60,000 bases of DNA from Adiantum capillus-veneris (Eukaryota; Streptophyta; Polypodiopsida; Polypodiales; Pteridaceae): assembly GCA_014529385.2 (NCBI GenBank), contig CM043962.1, positions 51,977,905 to 52,037,904 of the forward strand, written 5' to 3'. The translations under genes were made by a program, and so were the position numbers. Under the pieces are notes generated by a model. That model was not told the origin of the DNA. It did no database searches and saw only the letters and a program-made list of their open reading frames with translations. Below are positions 22,173-34,100 of this stretch, piece by piece (the stretch's first letter is position 1; every line of letters begins with the position of its first letter).

Positions 22173-25100
22173 GTTCATTGATTTTTGAAGTTTTTGTTAG
22201 ATTTCTCGCTTGGAGTGTCCAAGCCTGTTACAACACACTTAAGGTATCTTTTCCACATGCTACCACATGAAGACTCGCTATATCTTCATCGGGCTCCATT
22301 TTTAGTTTGTAGAGGTCCTGCTTACGGCTCACCCTACTCTTCTTTCTCCTAGCCCCGAAGTTCTTTTCTAAAACCTTCCATGCGGCTTGATAAAGTCTTA
22401 CAGTCATCTGTGGAGTGTACGTAATTGCGTGCAATGATGTGATTATAATTCCAAGCTCATCCTTTGCTTCGTTTTGTGCACTCGTGCCAGCTTTGGCACG
22501 TGTCCCATCTCTAAAAGAGAGAGCGCTAATGGTTGGCTTGACGACCGAACAAGTGTTTTGGTGCAAATTGGAGGCCAAAAACAGTGAATTCAGCGTGCTG
22601 TAATTTCTTGCCAGGTTTTGTAAAGTGTGTGGAAAGTCACCATTTACTTGGAATTCTGTCAGTGGAGACTTCTATTGTGGTTATGCTGCCGAAATCGGGT
22701 TAGAGTAGGGGAATTTCAACCCGATAAAAGTGGGACAGCTTGTAGAAGTTTACAGGTTTTTCTCAAGTGTAATAAGAACAAAGAAATACCGCAAGGGGCG
22801 TCAGTCTTTGGGGCCAACAGGGTGTCCTTGTCTTCTTGGGAGCGTTCTAGCTGCCAAGCCGTGTTTTGTTTTAAGTGTTGAATTCCGATCACACGCTTAT
22901 TCATGAAGTTCCATTGTGTCGTAAAGTTCAAGTAAAATTAAACAGTGTAAAGATCGAGTGAAAGCTAAAGTCTACCACCCTACAGCCAGTTTCATGGTTC
23001 CGTTGTCGGAACAAAATCACTTTTTCCTCAAGAAGTGAGCCTTGGTTGGTTTCGGCGAAGACACAAACCACAGGAACTTGCAATTACACTATGGCTAACA
23101 CGACAAATGACGCTAGGCAAGAGGGTTCCTCTTCGCAATACAGACAGGTTCTACCTCCAGTGTTCGAGGTTAAGTTCACGGCCACCACTCTTTGTGCCTT
23201 TTGTTGATGTGAATGCTCCACAAGTTCAGGATGCATTGAGGATGCAGTTGCTTGCAGTTGTGAATGTGTTTTCTCGGTTCGTGTAGAATCCTAGGTTTAT
23301 GGAACTTCTGCAAGTGCCACCAACAACTTTCTCATGCAGGAAAGCCCGTTGAGGCTCAAGCCCAGGTCCCTTATGCGTCCGAGCAAGGAGCACTTGCATG
23401 TTTCGGAGTCAATTGGGGCGCCAAGGCAAATTCCTTCTTTCCACGAACAGGTGGTTAAGATGCCAATTCCACAGGCTATACCACTTCAGCCAGCCACCTT
23501 TCGGAGTCCAAATGTTGGTTTAAATGGACAGGGAACCAGTTTCCAGGCTATGCACCAGGTTTTTCCACCACCATCTATGTTTCAAGGCTATGCAATAGGT
23601 TTTTCCACCACCCACGGTACATCCTGGGTATTTCGGGGGGTGGATTTGTGTATCAAAGCATGGTTGGTTATGCATCTGGAAACCAGTAGTTAACCTAGGA
23701 AAAGTCTTTGGGGGTATGCAGGGCATGATGCCAAACCCCATGTATGGTAAGATTGGCATGCAGCAAGGGTTTCAGAGCCATTAGGGCCAGTTTGGGGTGC
23801 AATTTTGGCATGGCTGGTTTTTTCCGACCAACAGGCACCAATGACTCGAGCCGATGATTCCTATTACAATGCCCATGTTGTAGACACTTTCTCATGATAA
23901 TTTGGGAGTGCTAGAAAAGCCCAAAACCATACAAAGAAGGTATTGCAACTGTGAAGTTTGATACCTTCAGTGGATTTCAAGAAAAACCAAGGCTCTTACT
24001 TTCCTCCAGCACTTTGATACAACTTATGAGAGGGAGGATTTTACAGAGGCCTCCAAGGTCAGGAAAGCTGTCACTTTCTTGAAAGGAAATGCGCGTTCAT
24101 GATGGACAACTTTGTTGATGCAAGGACAGGCACCCGTCACATGGTTTTACTTCAAGCAAATATTTGCATCTACGTGGCTGTCAAATAAATTTGAAGCCGA
24201 TGTCATGACGGATTGGCACCAACTCAATGCGGCTTCTTGCAAAAGCTTAAATGAGTACAATCGGAAAATCTGTAAAGCATTGCTCTCAGTAACTTCCTAT
24301 AGGTTTGTGCCACTGAAAAAGCAGATAGAGAAGTATTGTTGTGGGGTGCCTAAAGGGCTCAGCAATTACTTCATAAAGAATAAAGTGGCCACCCTTACTC
24401 AGCTTATGGAAGTTGCCAACCCTAGTCATGCCTTAATGAAGAAGACAGTGGATTTCAGGGCGGCGTGAAAGGGGGTCGGTCAAAGAAAAATTCAGCAAAG
24501 AGGTCCTTTGCAAAAGTGACTATTGAAGCTTCCGAGGGGTCAGGAAATGCAGAGAAGGCTAAAAGACTCAACCGAGTCTTCTAAAGGATAGACTAAAACA
24601 AAGAAAAGTTAAGGGAAAAGTTGCAAGACAGTTATTTGGTGAAGTTCAAAAACTATCCACCTATGGATGCAAAGTGGATGGAAGAAAGTGAACTGTGAGA
24701 GTCATCAAATGTATTGCAACTTTACCTTGAAGCTTTTGGTTTACAAGTTACAGCCATGTATTCTCCAACTCAGATCACTTCGGTAGAGCAAAGGTCAAAG
24801 GGCTTGACACGTGCTCAAAAGAGGGGTGATGATAGAGCTAGCACTTCAAGATTCAATGCGATAGAAGTGTACATTGTTTGACAAAAGTATGAAGGTCTCA
24901 TTAAATCATTTGTACACATGTTGTTTACAAGTTTTTCTCAAGTGTAACAAGAAGAAAGAAATACCGAAAGGGACGCCAGTCTAGAGCCAATAGGGTGGTG
25001 AAACCGGCCTGTTCAATCCAAAAAGGGCGGTAGACTTTACTTTAAACCTTGATTTAGCTTTCACCCATTATTAGTCCTTTCGGTACTTCTTTATTGTTTA

Positions 25101-28100
25101 AAAGAGGGAATATACGCTGTGGATCCCTACAAGCTGCCCCGCACAAACTTGGCTGAATTTCGACTGTTCCGGCCTGATTTCGGCAGCATAACTGTAGTAG
25201 GACCCTTCACAGTCAGTATTCCCACGCATTGACTGACTTTCCCGACGCATACAGGCACTTTGCAAAACCTGGCGAGAATCTGCAGCACGCTGAATTCTCT
25301 GTTTTCAGGCCTGAAAATGCGCCAGATCACCTGTACAACGGTCCCCTTGCGTCCCCGAACCTCCTGGGGGTATTAGGGTCCGTTTAGGGCCAAAACCCTA
25401 AACCTGCAAAAATACACAGCAGGCTGTAATTCACTGTTTCGGGCTCCGTTTCGCGTGCCGGTCGCATCCGTAGCAAGTCCTCGAGCTCCCGCACCTGTAG
25501 GGCTACTTGCCCTTTGAATCAGATGAGATTTCTGGTGTGAAACCTCTCCGAATTCACCTGTACCTGCGGGGGGGTTAGCCGCTAGCTAATCCAGTACCTG
25601 TGCAAAAGGCTCTTGCCTCGGCAATCGCGCATGAACCCACACAACTGTACATTGGTCAAATGAAGAGCCCACTAGAGGGCATAACATAATGCCAAAGGGG
25701 AGAGAGAGGGCAGTGCGTAGCGTGCAGGGCATCACTCCTAGCACCGCACTGTGCATAAGAGGGAAAGCAAGCACTCCATAGCTCTTAACCTGTGACAAAT
25801 TCTGAAAATCAGCCTCCTCTCTCATTTTCAGCGCCCCCTCTCTTGCCAGGAGTAGCAGAATGCTCACAGAGTGCCACATGGCACATTTTCCGACTTTGGG
25901 CATTCCCGGCTAAAAATATCTCAACTGGTGCGTCAGTTGACTTTGCAGCAGAGCAACAAAATGTTCCCTTTGTCATTCCAGAGGTAATGACGTCAACACA
26001 TTTTCAGGTCCCAAAATAGCAGTTCCCTAAATTTTAGGAGATGCTGCCATTGTATCTTTCTAGGTCATCCGACCCTCTTTGTACACTACGGCCACATCCA
26101 GAACTGAAATGTAGCCTCTGTAGCAAAGGATTCCACTTTGGCTAGTCAATGACCCCACTTTGGCTAAACATAGTCTTTGTCCAACCTTAGTGCTCTCTTG
26201 CCCTCAGGCCTGGACTCCCTCTGGACAGTTCCACACTAGCTATGCAATGCAGGGCAGTTAGATTTCCCGAGGGGTGTTTCCAAAAAGTGAAAGTAAATAG
26301 ATAATAAGAAAGAAATCAACAAAACGGATAGATAGTAGTCACACGCTGGTGACATACCCCCCTCTTGAAATGTCAAACGTCCTCGTTTGCATCTATGTCG
26401 TACATGCTTGCTATCAACACTGATGTATTCAACACCTGTCGACACATATACGACACATACATGCTCATTGTCAACCCTGGTGTATTCAACACCTCGTCGA
26501 CTCATGTATTGCCTGCGTGTGAACCCTGTCCCAATGACATAGTGGTAGCTTCGCACTCTGCCATTGCTTTGAGTCACTAACTTTCCAATGACAAAATGGT
26601 AGCTGCACATTTTGCCACTGTCTTAAAGTACACGTTGGATCCCGTAACACTTTCGAGCACACCCAAACCGACAGTTTAAGAATGCAGTTACACATGTACT
26701 CTTCAATAGAAGCAATCACTGTATCCTTGACAAACTGACAAGAAATACTCACTTCTATAGCACTAACCAAACTTTTGGACATTCCATAAGAGCAATTGCC
26801 AAACTGACAATCTGTACAGCTCTAACATTCATGTAGCAGGTATTTGATTTGAGCGCACTTTAAATACCATGTACATCATTTTGTTTCAGAAGCCATTGTC
26901 ACACTAACAATCCATGTAGCTTTGAAACTCAAGGAGTCAAGGTAGGTTGCAAATCGAAGGCTTCAAGGTAAAGTGATAACACAGTTGGTGACTCTGCAAG
27001 TTCACCTTCTTCCATCCACTTAGCATCCATTGGTGGATAGTTTCTGAACTTTACCAAGTAACGCCTAGCAACCTTGCCTTTCACTTTCCTTTCTTTGTGT
27101 GCCAAAATCTGTTCAGGGACCAAGATCTCGTCAAGTTCCTCGACTTCCGGCTGATCTTCAGCTGGCATATCTTCTGGCACATCACCCACATAGGGTCTGA
27201 GAAGACTCACATGAAACGCATTGTGAATCTTCCAACTGTCAGACAATTTCAGCCTATATGCAACATCACTGATTATGTCGCACACTTGAAAAGGCCCATA
27301 GTAACGCATGCTGAGCTTTGGAAACAGTCTTTCCTTGCCCTTCATCTTCTTTAACCTTGCCTTTTCAAAGCGTAAAAGCACCCAATCACCAAGTGAATAT
27401 ACCACTTCACGACGGTGACGATCGGCTGCTTTCTTTTGCTTTGCCTGAGTCCTTTCTAAGGCCACTTTGACCTTCTTGTACATTTCATCCATGTCCTGAA
27501 CATACTTATCTGCTTCAAATATCTTGTCCTTTGTATGCAGTATGGGAGGAACTTTCTTGCCACCTTCAACTATCTCAAAGGGTGCCTTGCCAGTTGATGA
27601 ATGCACTGTATTATTGTATGCATACTCCACCAATGGCAAATACTGCTCCCACTTACCTTTATGCTCTGACACATAGCACTTCAGCAAATCTAGGACAGTA
27701 GAATTTGCCTCTTCTGACTGCCCATCTGTTTGAGGATGAAATGACGAAGAGAATTTGAGCGTGGTGCCCATATTCTCAAACAAGCCTCTCCAGAACAAAC
27801 TTGTCATGCGTGGATCACGGTCGCTAACAATCGACTGTGGCATGCCATGATACTTGAAAATATTGCTCATAAACAAGCGTGCCATCTGATCTGGCTTTAT
27901 CTTCTTCCTGACAGGAATAAAATGAGCCTGTTTGCTGAATCTGCAAATAATGGTCCAAATACCATCGTTTCCTGTCTGCGTTCTCGGAAGATCAAAGATA
28001 AAATCCATAGCAATACTTTCCCATGGTTTATCTGGAATAGGTAGTGGTTGCAATAACCCTGGTGCCTTTTGCCTGTCAAACTTGACCTTTTGGCATATTA

Positions 28101-31100
28101 GGCATTCTCGCACAAAGGCATCCACATCCCTTCTCAATGTAGGCCAATAGAAGAATGTCTCAACCGCTTTAACTGTAGCATCAATACCACGATGCCCTGC
28201 ATACGGTGGGACATGACTCTCTGCCATAACTTTGCGTCGCAATGGCTTTGTGACACACAATCTGCCATGCATCATCATGAACCCGTCTTTAAGAAGATAG
28301 TGTTCATGACGTTGTCCTTGCATTAGCTGCTCGAAGACCCTTGCAAAATCTTCATCATTTTCATATTGTTCTCTCATATCATCAAGTTCATGATGATAAG
28401 GAATTGACACAACTGAAATTTGTGGCTTCCTTGACAAGGCATCAGCCACAACGTTCTTCTTGCCTTCCACATGCACAATCTGAAAATGGAACATGGACAA
28501 AATATTTGCCCATCGCATATGCTTTTCAGATAACTTTGTTTGTGTCAAGAAGTATTGCAAGGTCTGATGATCCGTTTGGACAACGAAATCTACACCTAGC
28601 AAGTAGTGTTTCCAACTTAAGAGCGCATGAATCACAGCCAGTAACTCTTTCTCATAGACCTGCATGGTCATCTCTGGCCCTTGCAAAATTCTGCTCTCAT
28701 AGGCTACTACCCTGCCATCTTGCATTAGCACTGCACCAATGCTACTACCGCAGGCGTCACACTGGACCACAAATGACTTCCTAAGATCTGGCAACACAAT
28801 GACCGGATCTGAAGTCATCTTTTCCTTTAAGAGATTAAAAGCTGAAATCTCTTTTTGTGTCCATCTAAAGGTGACTGCCTTCTTTTGAAGAGCATGTAAA
28901 GGTGAAGCAATCTCAACGAAATTTCGGATAAACCTTCTGTAATAGGAGCATAGTCCCAAGAAGCTTCGGACATCATGCACCGTCTTCAAATTTGGCCATG
29001 ACTTGATCGCTTCAACTTTTGCAGGATCCATTCTGACACCATCCTTTGAGACAATGTGTCCCAGAAAGTGAATCTCTTCCAGAAAAAACTCACTTTTCTT
29101 TGCATTGATGAGCAACCTATGACTGCGTAGCTCTTTGAACACAATGGCCAAGTGATGCCTATGCTCCTCTTCATTCTTTGAGTAGACTATCATGTCATCA
29201 AAAAATGTACCAACAAACTGCTGGTGTGGACGGAAAATTTTGTCCATCATCCTATTGAACGTAGCAAGAGCATTTGTGAGACCAAAGGGCATCACTAAAA
29301 ATTCGTAGAGGCCAAACGTCGTTCTAAAAGAAGTCTTGTGCACATCCTCTGATCTACTGCGGATCTGATGGTACCCAATCTTTAGATCTATCCTGCTAAA
29401 CATAGCTGCTCCTTCTAATTTGTCCATAATATCATCAATTCTAGGTATAGGGAACCTATTCTTGATGGTATTCTTGTTCAGTGCACGGTAGTCTATGCAC
29501 ATACGCCATGAGCCATCCTTTTTCTGCACCAACAACACCGGAGAACAGAATGGAGATGAACTGGGCTGAATCAGCCTCTTTTCTAACAGCTCCTGTACTT
29601 GGCCCATTATCTCTTTCTGCTGAGCCGCACTAACCCTGTACGGAGGCTTATTTGGTGGGCTACTGCCTGGCACCAAATCTATCGCATGGTCCTCGGGTCT
29701 CTCTGGCGGTAATTGAGACGGTAATGAATCGGAAAAGGAGTCACTATACTGTTGTAAAAACATTGACCTTTCTTTATCCAGCACCGATAAATTTGATTCA
29801 TCACAATCTGACACTTCACGTGCAAAAACCAAGTACGCAAAAAGATGCTTTTTCATTACAGAAGTAATAGCAAAAGCTGATACAGTAGGAATAGACTCCC
29901 CTTTAAGCTTTACATCCAGAATGTGAGTCTTTCCTCTGCTCTGTACAGTGATCTTTTTGTTGTAGGCATCCAGGATTCCCTGTACACGAAACAACCAAGG
30001 AATACCTAACAACACATCACATCCGTCCAGTGGCATGATGTAAAATTCTTCAGCATCTACATAGGACTGGATATGTAGACGCAACTTTCTAATAATGGGT
30101 GTCACAGCCTCTGTATGGCCAGGACATACCAAACCTGCCTCTGCTGTATACCCCATCTCTTCAGGTCTGATTCCCAACTTTGAAGCCAATTCTGGGGAAA
30201 TGAAGTTGGCTTTGGCACCTGGATCAAAGAAGATAAGCACTGTTTGATCCCTGACCTTTCCCCATGCTCTGCAAAGCTCACTTGCATCTGAATTTGGCTT
30301 GTTGCCCACCATATCTAGCACTAGACCAGCCATGGGCTTCTTTCCTTTCTTGTCCTCCTTGTCATCAGAATCAGCTGGCCTTTTCTTTGTAGGACAGTTG
30401 TAAGCAATGTGGCCAGGCTACTCACATATAAAGCATTTGTTCTCTGTCCTCAGGACCTTCTTTTGCTCTTCTGACTTGCGAGGAAAACATCTTTTCCATT
30501 TCTTCGCTGGTCCCTTTTCTGATTCAGCCGTAGCTTTATCTTTCCCTGCGTTGGCTGACTCCTGAGTCCCTTTAGGAGCCTCATTGGGAACGTGCTTCTT
30601 GGCTGAATTTTTCTTGCCTGATCCTGCCTTGACACCAGTGTTAAATTCACAATCTTCTCCCTTGAGCAAACCATTGCCAGTGTTTGCTACCTCGATGAGC
30701 TGCGTCAAAGTAGTGACTTTTGTCTTCGTGCAGTATTTTCTCAATCCTTTGGGTAGGCCACAACAGTATTTTTCAATCTGTTCTGTCAATGGCACAAACC
30801 TATAAGAAGTTACTGGAAGTAGAGCTTTCCAAAACTTCCGATTGTAATCATCCAGATTTCTGCAAGTAGCAGCAGTTAGCTGGTGCCATTCTGTCATGAC
30901 ATCTGCTTCAAAGTCATCAGATAACCATGCTGCTGCAAAAATCTGCTTGAAGTAAATCCATGTGGACGGAGCTTGCCCTTGAAGCAATAAAGTTGTCCAC
31001 CATTGTCCCGCATTCCCTGTCAAGAAAGTGGCTGCCTTGCGGACCTTTGAAGCCTCTGTAAAATTGCCCCCTGCATAGGCCTTGTCAAATTGCTGGAGGA

Positions 31101-34100
31101 ATGAGAGAGCCTTCTTCCTGTCATCAAACCCTGTAAAGGTCGTGAAAGTCACACCTTTGCCACCTTCTTTGTACGGAGTTGGCCTCTCCAACGGCGTTAA
31201 ATTGTCATATGGAAGTGACTGAAACATGGGAACACTATTAGGGTTCATCTGTGTTCCTTGGCCGCTATTAACTTGACCTGGAAATGCCATATTTGGCTGC
31301 TGATTTGTAATTCCAACCATACCAAAATTTGCTTGTGGCATCCTAAATTGGCCCTGAGTGTTTTGAAACCCTGGTAGCATGCCTGTGACACCATACATGG
31401 GGTTAGGCATCATTGTTTGAGCACTCCCGAACACTGTTCCTGGCGTGTAAAACTGAATTCCAAGTGCATGACCAGCCATGCTCTGGAATACCGATCCACC
31501 TCCAAAATAGCCAGGGTGTACTGAAGGTGGTGGGAAGACCTATTGCATAGCCTGTAAGTTGCTTCCCTGCCCATTAGAACCAGCTATAGGTTGCTGAAAG
31601 GTGGCGGGCTGAACTGGTACAACTTGAAATACTGGCATCTCAGCCACCTGTTCTTGCACGTTAGGCATAGGTTGTGGAGACTGCATGTTCTCCGTCAAGT
31701 GTACAGGTGTTTCCATTGACTGTGCGGTATGAATCACCTGTGCTCGAGCCTTAACAGGCTTTTGAATATGATCCAGTGACCCAACTTGCTGAGACGGAAC
31801 AAGAGGTTGAAGAAAGGCTAAAAACCTCGGGTTCTGCATTACTTGTGTGAACATAGCCACAGCAGTAGCCAACTGGGTCCTGAATATATCGTCATCTGTC
31901 TGTGGTGGTCTTGAGGACTCACCCACTTCATGTGTCTGTTGACCCTGTGAAGAGGAAACCTCTTCAGTCACATCATCTGGTCTGTCAGCCATAATTGCAA
32001 TTCACTGTGTCTGGTCTATGATCCCCTGTGTCTTCAAGCCCAAAACTGACCAAGGCTCATTTCTATGGGAAAAAGTGATTTAATCCCGTCGATGGAACCA
32101 TGAAACCGGCCTGTTCAATCCAAAAAGGGCGGTAGACTTTACTTTAAACCTTGATTTAGCTTTCACCCATTATTAGTCCTTTCGGTACTTCTTTATTGTT
32201 TAAAAGAGGGAATATACGCTGTGGATCCCTACAAGCTGCCCCGCACAAACTTGGCTGAATTTCAACTGTTCCGGCCTGGTTTCGGCAGCATAACTGTACT
32301 AGGACCCTTCACAGTCAGTATTCCCACGCATTGACCGACTTTCCCGACGCATACAGGCACTTTGCAAAACCTGGCGAGAATCTGCAGCACGCTGAATTCT
32401 CTGTTTTCAGGCCTGAAAATGCGCCAGATCACCTGTACAACGGTCCCCTTGCGTCCCCGAACCTCCTGGGGGTATTAGGGTCCGTTTAGGGCCAAAACCC
32501 TAAACCTGCAAAAATACACAGCAGGCTGTAATTCACTGTTTCGGGCTCCGTTTCGCGTGCCGGTCGCATCCGTAGCAAGTCCTCGAGCTCCCGCACCTGT
32601 AGGGCTACTTGCCCTTTGAATCGGATGAGATTTCTGGCGTGAAACCTCTCCGAATTCACCTGTACCTGCGGGGGGATTAGCCGCTAGCTAATCCAGTACC
32701 TGTGCAAGAGGCTCTTGCCTCGGCAATCGCGCATGAACCCACACAACTGTACATTGGTCAAATGAAGAGCCCACTAGAGGGGCATAACATACTGCCAAAG
32801 GGGAGAGAGAGGGCAGTGCGTAGCGTGCAGGGCATCACTCCTGGCACCGCACTGTGCATAAGAGGGAAAGCAAGCACTCCATAGCTCTTAACCTGTGACA
32901 AATTCTGAAAATCAGCCTCCTCTCTCATTTTAGGCGCCCCCTCTCTTGCCAGGAGTAGCAGAATGCTCACAGAGTGCCACATGGCACATTTTCCGACTTT
33001 GGGCATTCCCGGCTAAAAATATCTCAACTGGTGCGTCAGTTGACTTTGCAGCAGAGCAACAAAATGTTCCCTTTGTCATTCCAGAGGTAATGACGTCAAC
33101 ACATTTTCAGGTCCCAAAATAGCAGTTCCCTAAATTTTAGGAGATGCTGCCATTGTATCTTTCTAGGTCATCCGACCCTCTTTGTACACTACGGCCACAT
33201 CCAGAACTGAAATGTAGCCTCTGTAGCAAAGGATTCCACTTTGGCTAGTCAATGACCCCACTTTGGCTAACCATAGTCTTTGTCCAACCTTAGTGCTCTC
33301 TTGCCCTCAGGCCTGGACTCCCTCTGGACAGTTCCACACTAGCTATGCAATGCAGGGCAGTTAGATTTCCCGAGGGGTGTTTCCAAAAAGGGAAAGTAAA
33401 TAGATAATAAGAAAGAAATCAACAAAAAGGATAGATAGTAGTCACACGCTGGTGACAGGTGGAGCACTCTAGATGCCAAGCCTTGTTTTGTTTTGAAGTG
33501 TTGAATTCCAATCACAAGCTTATTCGTGAAGTTCCTTTTGTGTCGTAAAGTTAAAGTAAAGTTAAATAGTGTAAAGATCGGGTGCAAGCTAAAGTCTACC
33601 GCCCTACGGGCCAGTTTCAACTTGGGCATGTGACAAGGCTAACTCAAACCAATCACCCGGGGATCCCTTTCTTCCGGTACACAACTCGGTTGGATCACCA
33701 CATGCTAACAGCAAGGAGATAGATTCGTCCTATTGAAAAGCCTCGTTGGCAGGGGGAGAATCTCACTTCCGAGTTCTTGGTAGGTTTTTGGGAGCACTTA
33801 TGGGACAGCAAGCAGCCGAGCAAAGTCACCATGTTTTAGTGGCTAGTTGAACATCAAGCTATTACAGTAGGGAGTTGGTTGGTGCACAACCTCTCAGCAA
33901 TATGTGCCGCCTGTGACCACCCACTTGAGACAGTGATTCACTATCTGTGGGACTACCCCATAGTGCAGTAGGTGTGGCTTCGGATTCTTAGGTGTGAGCG
34001 CGAGTGTGCGGAAGCGTGAAGAAGAAGAGGGGGCGAGCAGCCCCCCATGACTACCATGAGCAAAAGACCTATATACAATAACCAGATGAGAGTGTGTGGA

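Larger units (their letters stand above)
22540..24998 (+). mobile_element. Ty3 deletion derivative of family D, plus strand (left part)
   Basis: A 5' LTR end (about 22540-22994), a primer site (TGGTTCCGTTGTCGG from 22995), a gag relic, a chromodomain relic and a 3' LTR start (24826-24998) form a shortened relative of the 24999-33457 element. Everything from the zinc knuckle through integrase is gone, with the deletion joint near 24600. The 3' LTR resumes at 33463-33619 after the later insertion of the full-length element. Confidence 0.8.
24999..33457 (-). mobile_element. Full-length Ty3 chromovirus of family D
   Basis: The element of 8459 bp has LTRs 24999-26354 and 32101-33457 with TG..CA ends, primer site, polypurine tract, one gag-pol frame and the target duplication GGTGG on both sides (24994-24998, 33458-33462). 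About fifteen substitutions and one indel separate the LTRs by eye, near 99% identity, so the insertion is recent. The gag-pol frame of 1688 codons is open except for two TAG codons. It inserted into the 3' LTR of a deleted relative lying in the opposite direction. Confidence 0.95.

Noticed and set aside
28341-28784. Plus-strand frames inside the 26.9-30.3 kb pol
   Set aside because: They are shadows of the minus-strand pol frame, which has all domain motifs.
30418-30420. Programmed TAG readthrough between gag and pol
   Set aside because: The codon interrupts the zinc knuckle, which would be destroyed in the shorter product, and a second TAG sits earlier in gag. Mutation is simpler.
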